From Madurella fahalii (lineage: Eukaryota > Ascomycota > Sordariomycetes > Sordariales), in NCBI GenBank assembly GCA_029876055.1, contig CM056880.1, forward strand, positions 1,674,001 through 1,738,000: a stretch of 64,000 bases of DNA, read 5' to 3'. Made by a program: the position numbers and the translations under genes. Below the pieces are notes generated by a model. The model made no database searches. It worked only from the letters and a program-made list of their open reading frames with translations, and was not told the DNA's origin. Numbering within the stretch: the stretch's first letter is position 1; each line of letters begins with the position of its first letter. Below are positions 56,340-64,000 of this stretch, piece by piece.

Positions 56340-57180
56340 GCTGCCTTTTATCGACAGCACCACCGCGTCTGTGCCCCCAACAGGATATCGCCTCTAAATC
56401 TCCGGCTCGCTGGGTTGCGGGTCATAACTGACATGTTTAGCGTCGTATATTTCATGCTGGATGCGTAGCTCACCCTTACTCATGTGTTTCGCAAAGGCAG
56501 GCCCGCTTATCGCTCTAACATGTTAAACTCGGGCCATGAGAAGTGAGACACTTCCAGCCGAGTCTAGCACCCCTGGCCGTACGTTCTTTACCAAAATGGG
56601 GGGAGATTCTGGAATGAAACACCTAAGGGGACCGGCGGGGGCGAAATGGCGGCAGAGCCATTTCGGTATACCTTTCCAGCGGACCCGGTTGACCATCTAA
56701 GGTAGAGTTGTATGAGTAAAGAGTCTTGCTAGGCCCCTAACCAGGACAAATCCGGTTTTAGGAATACAATAAACACAGGGGCGTTAGCCGTGCCCATCAT
56801 GTTTCAAAAGACCGCCATGCTCCATTAGCTAGTGCTTCGACTTGCCTCCGCTTTCACGTAGCCTTCCTCTTCATGGGCATTTCATGAGTCTAGCCATCCG
56901 CAAAGTGTTTTCGGACGCTTCTTAGGGCATGCCTCGATATCTATGATTTACGCCCGTCGTAGCGACCCTGTCCTCATGAAGCTTGGTTCCATCCCGTGAC
57001 CATTTGCCACGACGACTCATGCACCGGGCCGCGTATAGTCGAGCTCTCTCACGCGACGCCATACCTCCCGGACTGTCCTTTCTTGCCCTTCACGTCCCGA
57101 TTCAGTCTCTGATGGGCCTGCGGGCCTTTTGGCGCAAAAGTTTTAGCTAGATTAAGGGTCACCTGACGTCGGAGTAGCAC
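56340..57180. other. Intergenic, convergent, with a short hairpin
   Basis: 840 bp between the JIP5 stop and the qa-x stop. It contains a perfect 9-bp inverted repeat with a 6-base loop at about 56642-56665 (CGAAATGGC ... GCCATTTCG). No coding signal. Confidence 0.45.
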
Positions 57181-58417
57181 TCACCGGATGGCTAGATATA
57201 ACCGGCTCCCTAGTCTGGCATCCTCGATCTTTGCGGTTGCGGGATCCGCGGGCGGATTCGCGGTCGTTATCAGCCCCCCAGCTTCCTGGAGGATGGCAAT
57301 ACCAGCTGCGACGTCCCTTTTTTTCCCGGGGGGGTTGTATCAGCAAAGGTATTTCAGGCCAGTTTTCCAGGTCGTGCCTGGTTGATCATGGCTTACCATT
57401 CCCAGCACCCGCCCTCCCACCAGATGTCAACGGCTCCCATTGCGGTGTAGACTAGGTCCATCGTTGCGCTGTATCTTTTTGTCAATCGACGGTCTAACAT
57501 GGAGTTGAAGGAGAGAATAGAGGGCCGCAGGTGCGGAGGGAACCCACCTCCCAAGACTCCTCACACCATGCACCATCCCCCCTTTTCCGCCCCTGCCCTC
57601 AACCTCGGCCGCCATATTCCAAAAACTCTCCACCTTGCGGTGGAGGTTCCCGTCGGGGGTGTCGCGCCTGTCCTTGTCCCACTCGCACGCGAAGACGCAG
57701 CCGGCCGGCGCGTCCGCGGGCATGGGCCGGTCCCGGACGAGGGGCAGGCGCCGCGTCTCGTTGAGCCAGGCGCCGCGGCCGCGGCACGCCGTGAAGAGCT
57801 GGCCGAGGAAGGGCGCGTGCACGACGCCGACGGCGGTGCGCCCGCCCACCACGAGCGCGATGGACACGCAGAACATGGGGAACAGGTGCGTGTAGTTGAC
57901 CGTCCCGTCCAGCGGGTCCACACACCAGGTCGGCGTCGTCGGCGAGATGACGTACGGCCGGCCCGTGGTGGTCCCGACCGAGTGGGAGTAGCTCTCTTCG
58001 CCGAGGAAGCTGAGGGGCAGCCCGGGGGGTCCCGGTGTTAGAGGTGACTTGGTTGGAAGTTGGGACACGGAAAAGGGGGGGGGGGGGGGGTTACGATTGG
58101 GGTGACGTACGCGTGGTTTGGGTACTTTTGCGAGATGGATGTCTTGATGAAGGCCTCGACGTCTGATTACGGGAGTTTTGGTAAGTGCTTTGTGTCAGGA
58201 CCGGCCCAAATCTGCTTTTCAGTTGTTCACCTTCATCTGTCTTGGTCACGATGTCTACGGCGCTGTCCTTCTCGGCAAATTCCTGAGCGGCCTGGCCGTT
58301 GCCGCTGAATCTTGACTGGGCGGCATCGAGGAGGAGTTTACCGGCGTCTTTGCCGAGTTGTATGGCAAAGGCGTATATTTCATCGAGCTCCTGTTCACTG
58401 AAGGTGTCCGAAGTCAT
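57181..58417 (-). CDS. qa-x: Inositol-monophosphatase-like protein of the quinate cluster (qa-x/qutG)
   Basis: Lithium-sensitive phosphatase family; its job in quinate use is not settled. Exons 58417-58231, 58162-58111, 58009-57548, 57468-57397 and 57316-57181 give 302 aa. Metal-binding motifs are WCVDPLDGTVNY (DPLDGT) and GGCWEWDVAAG, the latter made across the last junction; GEES supplies the upstream Glu. HAFLGEESYSHSVGTTTG and VRSLGSATMDLVYTAMGAVD are made by splicing. Intron 2 (58010-58110) contains a G16 run, and the last intron ends in a purine-rich AAAAAAAG acceptor. Divergent from qa-2, as in Neurospora. Confidence 0.87.
58075..58090. repeat. Homopolymeric G16 tract inside an intron of qa-x
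   Basis: Plus strand AAAA then 16 G then TTACG. On the coding strand this is a C16 run about 20 nt after the donor. Prone to length change and sequencing error; being intronic, it does not affect the frame. Confidence 0.9.
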
Positions 58418-59250
58418 GACTGATTTTATTTCAAAGAAGTGCATATGCTGTTACTGGAATACAGGCAACTTGGATGAAGTAAGAACGATGTTCGGGAGTA
58501 GACATCAAAATTGTAATTGCCGGGCACACGCCGGGACAGCGCCGCTCCTGGCATCGGCCGCGGTCCTCAGCGTAATTCCGCTATGAAAACCCGGTGCAAG
58601 CCGAGCTCGAAGGCGCCCCGGGCCTCCGCTCCAGACCTTGGAGGTGGCACCCAGTTCCGGATCCGCTTCCTGACCCGCTTCTCCGGATGGCGGGGTGCGC
58701 ACGCTGATCTACTTGAGAAGACCATCTCCACGCTGGTATTTACGACGCTACCCCGGAGGTTCTCTAAGGCCTCAATGGAAACAACTTCTTAGATGTACTT
58801 CCCGATCGCCGTCAGGTAGTTAGTTGGTTCTCCATTCTGGGTGCTGGCCGCGCAGCGGAAAACCGTGGATCCGCCCGGGAGAGTCTTTACCCGTAGGGTG
58901 GGTAGTGGAGTGGGACCGGAGACACCCCCGGAATAAGACCGCATCTTCAGGCGAACTCTTCTAAGATGGCCTAGACTACCTTTCCTGGTTGGAGAAGGTT
59001 GGAAGCTTTGCGGAGGTAGAGGGGTGTTAAAGGAGGGGGGCGGGTGCGGATATCAGTATGCTGGTCCGGGGAGAACTTGAGCGACGGTCCGTACGATGAA
59101 GTGATGTAGTATATCACACATAGGCGAGCTTAAGATTTCAGGGCTGCTTGATACCTGTAGTCAATATTGGAACAAGCCAAGTTACACCCTCCCAAAACCC
59201 CTACTACCTCGACGTACCTTCGTTCCTTCACATCTTCACCACAAACCACC
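58418..59250. promoter_or_regulatory. Divergent qa-x / qa-2 promoter region
   Basis: 830 bp between divergent cluster genes, expected to bind the QA activator. I looked for the known palindromic site (GGRTAARYRYTTATCC) and found only a half site (GGGTAA on the minus strand near 58890), so binding sites are not demonstrated. Confidence 0.45.
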
Positions 59251-59757
59251 ATGACCCGCCGCATCCTCCTCATCAACGGCCCGAACCTAAACCTCCTCGG
59301 CAAACGCGAGCCTCACATCTACGGCTCAACCACGCTCAGCGAGGTTCAGGAGCGAGCACGCATGCAAGCGCGCGAACTGGATGCCGAGCTCGAAACATTC
59401 CAGTCCAACCACGAGGGCGCCATCGTCGACCGGATCCAAGAGGCGACCGGGTGGGGTCCCAATGCAGAACGGGATGGCAGTAGTCGTACTGCCTCGGCCC
59501 CTCGGGGAAAAGTATCAGCCATCGTCATCAACCCTGGCGCGCTGACACACACGAGCGTCGCCATCAGGGACGCGCTGCTTGGCGTAGACATTCCCTTTGT
59601 CGAGGTTCACCTGTCCAACGTGCATGCGCGGGAGTCGTTCAGGAGGCACAGCTACCTGAGTGATAAGGCGGTGGCTGTTATCTGCGGGATGGGCGTGTAT
59701 GGGTATACGGCGGCGATTGAGTTTGCGGCGAGGCATATGACCTTGAAGGGTGAATAG
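59251..59757 (+). CDS. qa-2: Catabolic type II 3-dehydroquinase
   Basis: Converts 3-dehydroquinate to 3-dehydroshikimate in quinate catabolism. Single exon, 168 aa. Type II signatures: LLINGPNLNLLGKREPHIYG (active-site Arg and Tyr24), TFQSNHEGAIVDRI, INPGALTHTSVAIRDAL, VEVHLSNVHARESFRRHSYLS (catalytic His, substrate-binding Ser and Arg) and ICGMGVYGY. An extra segment of about 18-20 polar residues (about 65-84) lies between the EGAIVDRI helix and the RGKVSAIVINPG strand, where relatives are shorter. Start chosen at MTRRILLI; the in-frame stretch upstream is a leader. Confidence 0.94.
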   Translation: MTRRILLINGPNLNLLGKREPHIYGSTTLSEVQERARMQARELDAELETFQSNHEGAIVDRIQEATGWGPNAERDGSSRTASAPRGKVSAIVINPGALTHTSVAIRDALLGVDIPFVEVHLSNVHARESFRRHSYLSDKAVAVICGMGVYGYTAAIEFAARHMTLKGE

Positions 59758-59896
59758 AACTCGTTCCGTGTATGATTTTTATCTAACCACTATCCTGAAA
59801 ACATGCAAATCTAAAGTGTGCTCTACTTTGTACTCGTCCACCCAACTCCTTGCGCTCGACCTGCTGGAAAGGGGAGAAATCGAAAAAGGCATGTTA

Positions 59897-60979
59897 TTAC
59901 AGGGATGCGGATATCCTGACGACAGGCGGGGATTGCGGTACGTCCACCCTCAATCTCATGTCCTTGACTAGTTTGGCCCATGAGATTGCCCCCCTCCTAG
60001 CGAGCTCCTCGGGCACCTCGGGGCCCTCGTCGGCCATGCGGCGGTTAAATAGTTCCATGCTCACCCATCCCTCGAAACCGATTTCATGAAAGAAGGTCCA
60101 TGCAATCTCCTTGACGGGCAGATACGCGCCGCGGTCCTTTTCGCCGTAAAATAACCTGCAGTTCCGGGACCAGCTCATCCTGGCGGGCTGCTCGGGGTTG
60201 TAGAAAGCGTGTCCGGGGACAAGGGGTTCTCTGAGACGCTCAGCATCGACGACCTGGACGTAGAACACCTTGGCGACATCAACGTGCTCGATCATGCGCG
60301 CCATTGACCTGTGCACCGCCTCCTCGGCGTTGGGCGTCCGGCCCGACGGGACGGTGGGGTCGGCATAGATGCGGCCGGCAATGTTGAACGTGTCGAGGCA
60401 CATGCCGAAGTTGGGACGGTCGACGCGGCGCACCACCTCCCAGCAGCGCTCCCAGATGTCGACGCGCGTGCTCCAGCACAGGCTCTCGTAGGCGAAGCGG
60501 ATAGGGGGCATCGCCTGCAGGCCCATGTCGGCCACCTTGCGCAGGTCCGACACGATCAGGCTCAGGTCTTCCGTCACCTGGTCGGCCGGCAAGAAGTTGG
60601 CTGGGATCTGGATCAGGTCCGTGTCGAGCTCGTGTGCGAGCTGGATCCAGAACTGTAGCTGCTCCAACCGGCGCTCATGCTCCGACCGGTCCAACAGGCC
60701 GTCGTAGTGGCTGAAGGGCTGGAGACAGACAATCTCGATGCCCCTTGCGCGGCACAAGCGCAGGATGTGGCGCGCGGCGGCGATCTGCGCCGATGGTGAC
60801 GGGCCCGAGGGAGACGGGACCTCACGGGACAGGTGCTCGGCCACATCGGCGAGGTCCTCGTGGAAGAGCTCGATGCCCTGGTAGCCGTATTCGTGAGCGG
60901 CGTCCAGCTTGCTGGTGAACGAGTGGCCGGCATAACACCGGCCCAGCGACATGGAGGTGATGGCTAGTTTGCACGGCAT
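59897..60979 (-). CDS. qa-4: 3-dehydroshikimate dehydratase
   Basis: Converts 3-dehydroshikimate to protocatechuate, which then enters the beta-ketoadipate pathway. Single exon, 360 aa, close to the Neurospora length. Xylose-isomerase-like TIM barrel: MPCKLAITSMSLGRCYAGHS, YGYQGIELFHEDLADVAEHL, IEIVCLQPFSHYDGLL, LDTDLIQIPANFLPADQ, RFAYESLCWSTRVDIWERCW, FGMCLDTFNIAGRIYADPT and the C-terminal EGWVSMELFNRRMADEG. The Glu, Asp, His and Glu residues in these segments are the expected divalent-metal ligands. The frame is open for another 150 codons upstream, but MPCKL matches the family start. Convergent with qa-2, 139 bp apart. Confidence 0.93.
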   Translation of the reverse strand: MPCKLAITSMSLGRCYAGHSFTSKLDAAHEYGYQGIELFHEDLADVAEHLSREVPSPSGPSPSAQIAAARHILRLCRARGIEIVCLQPFSHYDGLLDRSEHERRLEQLQFWIQLAHELDTDLIQIPANFLPADQVTEDLSLIVSDLRKVADMGLQAMPPIRFAYESLCWSTRVDIWERCWEVVRRVDRPNFGMCLDTFNIAGRIYADPTVPSGRTPNAEEAVHRSMARMIEHVDVAKVFYVQVVDAERLREPLVPGHAFYNPEQPARMSWSRNCRLFYGEKDRGAYLPVKEIAWTFFHEIGFEGWVSMELFNRRMADEGPEVPEELARRGAISWAKLVKDMRLRVDVPQSPPVVRISASL

Positions 60980-62523
60980 CCTGAAACGGGGTTGTGTACG
61001 GGGGGAGTGACTGCTTCGTGCCTTTGTGAATCCCGGAGGAGACACCGGGTTGATATAGATAGAGCAAAGGGAGAGGAATGTCCGAGGGGAGGTGTGAGTA
61101 AGCAGTATGTGTGTGGCACACTGGGATGCTGACGGGATGGTGGTGGTGAGAGCCACAGAGGTGTAATACCGAAAGTACCTAGAGAACTGGCGCTGAGGTG
61201 TCCGAGTTCCCTGAGGACATGTCTTGGTAAGGTGAGACAGCGATTTAAATACGAGAATCAAGCGCACAGTGCCTGCCCTCGGCGCGGCGGGTGAGACGCA
61301 GGCATATGTGCCTACTCTAGTGTACCGGGGGAAAGCCACTAAGGGATCCCAACGGGGAGTATAGGAAGGAAGGGATGTACTTAGTGAGCGGGGCGGAAGC
61401 ATACCCGGTTTCCATTCCGCCCGTGTTCCCACACCCATCTACGAGAAACAATTTTCAGTCTAGTTGTCGGTCTGACCGAACGGGCACTCGTCAGGCGGGT
61501 CCGAGCCGGGCTCTACGGGGTTCTTTTCGAGAACGGACTGTCTGTTCGCAGGCCGCGGCGGGCGCCGGGAGGAGCCGCGAGTGGCAGCCACGAGACTGAA
61601 TCCCAGGCCTGCCCCTGAGGCCGGCAGGGGAGGGGCGTTGAGCGGTGTATAGGTTGAGGTACGTGTACTACGCGGAAGCAGGCTTCATGCAGCCAACGAC
61701 GTAGTGAATCAGATTGGTACAATGTGGCCGAAGATAAGCGAGCACTCTGCTGCCCTGCTGTGCAATGGCAGGCGGTGGGGAACCTGTCTCTGCCCGTTGT
61801 GCCGTGTTGTGTCATTATGGGGGCTCTCTCCACGGGCTCAAAGAGGGATGGCACGACGTCAAAGTGGGAGAAGGCTCGCCGCTGGATAATAAAAAAGCAG
61901 CAGGGTTTGGTTGCGTGGGGAAAATGTTTAAGCACCACGACTGGAGAACGAGCCTAGGTACAGTACCTTAGGTAACAAGGGCCAAGAAGCGGACGCACAT
62001 AATTCCCCCCGAAAAATAATCGCACTGCAGTTACCTTAGGGCAAGACCGGGCGCCAGCAACCCGGCGAGCCTGGCAAACAATTTTCCCAACAACCCTGTC
62101 AGATGCATCATTGCACCTGCGGCGTCGTGCGTCAAGCACGCCACACACAGCACACGCATGGCCCGGAGCTCGGCAAAGCCTTCGGTTGCGTGGGAGATGC
62201 ATGCATCCTGTTCGCCGGGGTTCTGGTTCGGCCGCTGCGCATCCACAGTTGACCATCCCCGTCGACTCCACTGTGGTTCTCCGGGCCCCAGACCACTCGG
62301 CGAGAGAAAAGCATTGGGCGAGCATGAGTTGAGGTATTGGGGGCGTTTAAATACAATTCCTGTGGAATAGACACCGAGATAGCGTCCATTAGACAACGTC
62401 TTCAAATACCCTTTTTTTTTTGTTTTTCTTTTGTTTTTCTTTTTTGTCCTGCAAACCACACGCACCTTTCCCGTTTCCCGTCCGTTATCTAGCTCGTGTC
62501 TCGTGACCCAAGAGAGGAACAAC
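60980..62523. promoter_or_regulatory. Divergent qa-4 / qa-3 promoter region
   Basis: 1.5 kb. T-rich runs at about 62410-62446 and a TTTAAATA box near 62346 precede qa-3; a TATTTAAAT-like box (minus strand, near 61240) precedes qa-4. A GGATAA half site lies at 61884 but no full QA-activator palindrome. Several open stretches lack support. Confidence 0.5.
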
Positions 62524-63623
62524 ATGTCCACCACAACCACTGTGACGGTGCAGCAAGAGCAGCCCCTGGCGCTGGCGCTAGACTCTCGTATTGGTCAGCT
62601 CGACAGACATGGCTTCCTCTTCGGCACGAAGCTCGCAGCCTCCATGTCCCCCTTGCTGCATGGTGTGGTGTATCAAGGCCTGGGCTTGAACTGGGAGCAG
62701 ATCCGATTCGACTCGACAGACATGGATCTCTTCCTCAGCTTAATACGGCACCCCAGGTTTTACGGTATGTCAGCCCCGTCAGAGCCGTTGGAGACAGGCC
62801 AACTGAACGAAATACCCCACTGGGTCCAGGCGCCTCGGTCACCATGCCGCACAAGGTAGCCATCATCCCCCACCTGGACGAGCTCACGGACGAGTGCCGC
62901 GAGGTCGGCGCCTGCAACACGCTCTTCCTGCGCCACCTGCCGGACGGCCGCCGCCTCTTCTGCGGCGCCAACACCGACGTTATCGGCGTGCGCGAGTCGT
63001 TCGTCCAGAACATCCCGCGCGCCAACGCGTCCGTCTACGAGGACCGCCCGGCCATGGTGGTGGGCGGGGGCGGCGCCGCCCGCTCCGCCGTGTACGCCCT
63101 GCACAGGTGGCTCAAGGCCACCCGCATCTACCTCGTCAACCGCGACAAGGCCGAGGTGGATGCCGTCATCGCCGAGTGCACCGAGCGGGACTACGGCAAC
63201 CGTCTGCTCCACGTCGAGACGGTCGAGCAGGCCGAGGCGCTCGAGGGGCCCGGTGCCATCGTGGCCTGCGTTCCCGACTTGGCCCCCGTGACTGACGCCG
63301 AGAAGCTTGCGAGGCGCATCGTCGAGGTTATGCTGCGCAAGGAGAGGAAAGGGGCCATGTTGGAGATGTGCTACAACCCCTCCCCTTACACCGCTCTGGG
63401 TGCCCTTGCCGAGTCAGAAGGGTGGCAGGTCATTCTAGGGACCGAGGCTCTGATTTGGCAGGGGATTGAACAAGTGAGTTCCTAACCCCCATCGCTCACT
63501 TGCTGGTGGGGAATTAACAGCAGGTAGGACAAGTACTGGACTGGCCGTGATACGAGCGAGCTTCCCGTGGCCGAGGCCAAAGAGGTCATCGCCAGTAGAT
63601 TAGCCCAGCTCTCCAAGAATTAA
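62524..63623 (+). CDS. qa-3: Quinate/shikimate dehydrogenase
   Basis: NAD-linked oxidation of quinate to 3-dehydroquinate and shikimate to 3-dehydroshikimate, the entry step. Exons 62524-62764, 62830-63473 and 63528-63623 give 326 aa. HGFLFGTKLAASMSPLLHG binds substrate (SxS type). FYGASVTMPHKV, made by the first splice, carries the catalytic Lys, and ACNTLF follows. The nucleotide site is VVGGGGAARSAVYAL. EMCYNPSPYTAL and GTEALIWQGIEQ precede the last junction, which gives IEQDKYWTGRD. Introns are 65 and 54 nt. The N-terminal 25 residues are a Thr/Gln/Leu-rich extension typical of catabolic enzymes. Confidence 0.94.
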
Positions 63624-64000
63624 AACTTAAATCGCCCATTGATGACCAAAAACCGTGAACGATGCTTAGTTACTCGAGTGGCCTCTTCGATGGGCCTCAG
63701 CGCTCTACCTTGCCGACTGCACAGGCTTGCTTGACGCGTAAGAACGTGGAGAGTGCTGTTTTGACTTTGAAATACAATTACTTCAAGTGGCCGCTCCCGC
63801 TGGTAATTACCGGTTGCACCCACCTCATCCATGCTTTAGAGGGTCATGAAAGGCAGACATGCTATTTAGTTTTCGGTACAAGTGAGGGTGTCACAGACAC
63901 GAGCCGCTCTCGACTGAGAGATGTCAAACAACACCTAGCAAACCTACGCGGGTCGCGGTACCCCTCAGTCCCCCTGGACCTAACGGTTCTTGAGATGGCG
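63624..64000. other. Downstream of qa-3 to window end
   Basis: 377 bp with no gene I can support. By Neurospora order the quinate permease (qa-y) should come next, on the minus strand. Confidence 0.4.

Noticed and set aside
57499..58041. 180-codon plus-strand frame
   Set aside because: Antisense shadow of the GC-rich third exon of qa-x.
58418..62523. QA activator binding palindromes in the cluster promoters
   Set aside because: Only half sites (GGGTAA, GGATAA) found; no full GGRTAARYRYTTATCC.
1..64000. tRNA, rRNA, CRISPR or bacterial-type operon features
   Set aside because: Nothing convincing seen by eye; the window is eukaryotic with spliceosomal introns. A tRNA scan was not possible and could still find one.

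Overview
The window is fungal nuclear DNA from a filamentous ascomycete, most likely a Sordariomycete close to Sordariales/Chaetomiaceae. The evidence is short GT-AG introns of about 50-120 nt with CTAAC/CTGAC branch sites, GC-rich codon use, transposons decayed by C-to-T/G-to-A transitions that leave TAG stops (the RIP signature), an FKBP22-type isomerase ending in HNEL, and a quinate cluster in Neurospora gene order. The species cannot be named from this sequence.

Positions 1-16084 are a transposon and repeat island. Two Tad-like LINE 3' ends lie tail to tail (1-2133 plus, 3045-4244 minus) around a decayed copia integrase segment (2134-3044). Three blocks of tandem repeats follow (4377-6090), then a mosaic of inverted 215-216 bp LTR-like sequences, a copia RT piece, a LINE ORF1 and a copia 3' end with its LTR. 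Last is a complete but decayed Ty3/gypsy chromovirus (8703-16084, minus strand) with 251-bp LTRs and a 5-bp target duplication. Between its pol gene and its 3' LTR it carries a well-preserved, intron-containing gene on the opposite strand (9672-10530). I consider this the most interesting object in the window.

Positions 17611-56339 are a normal gene-rich region, in order: threonine dehydratase (-), respiratory supercomplex factor RCF1 (+), TLDc protein RTC5 (-), a DUF4267 membrane protein (+), an RPEL-repeat protein (+), a small Ser-rich protein (-), FKBP22-type ER prolyl isomerase (+), TRK potassium transporter (+), DNA polymerase kappa (-), a tannase/feruloyl esterase family enzyme (-), a small protein with a PIP-box-like motif and Cys clusters (+), a MEMO1-family protein (+), a syntaxin with an unusual tail (+), an unknown proline-rich protein (-), mitochondrial mercaptopyruvate sulfurtransferase (+), a GMC oxidoreductase (-), a GH18 chitinase (-) and JIP5 (+). 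Most genes needed exon joining; the exon coordinates are in the entries.

Positions 57181-63623 hold the left part of a quinate/shikimate catabolic cluster: an inositol-monophosphatase-like qa-x/qutG gene (-), catabolic type II dehydroquinase qa-2 (+), dehydroshikimate dehydratase qa-4 (-) and quinate/shikimate dehydrogenase qa-3 (+). Together the three enzymes take quinate through dehydroquinate and dehydroshikimate to protocatechuate. Order and strands match Neurospora as I recall it, so the permease and the activator/repressor pair are expected just beyond the right edge.
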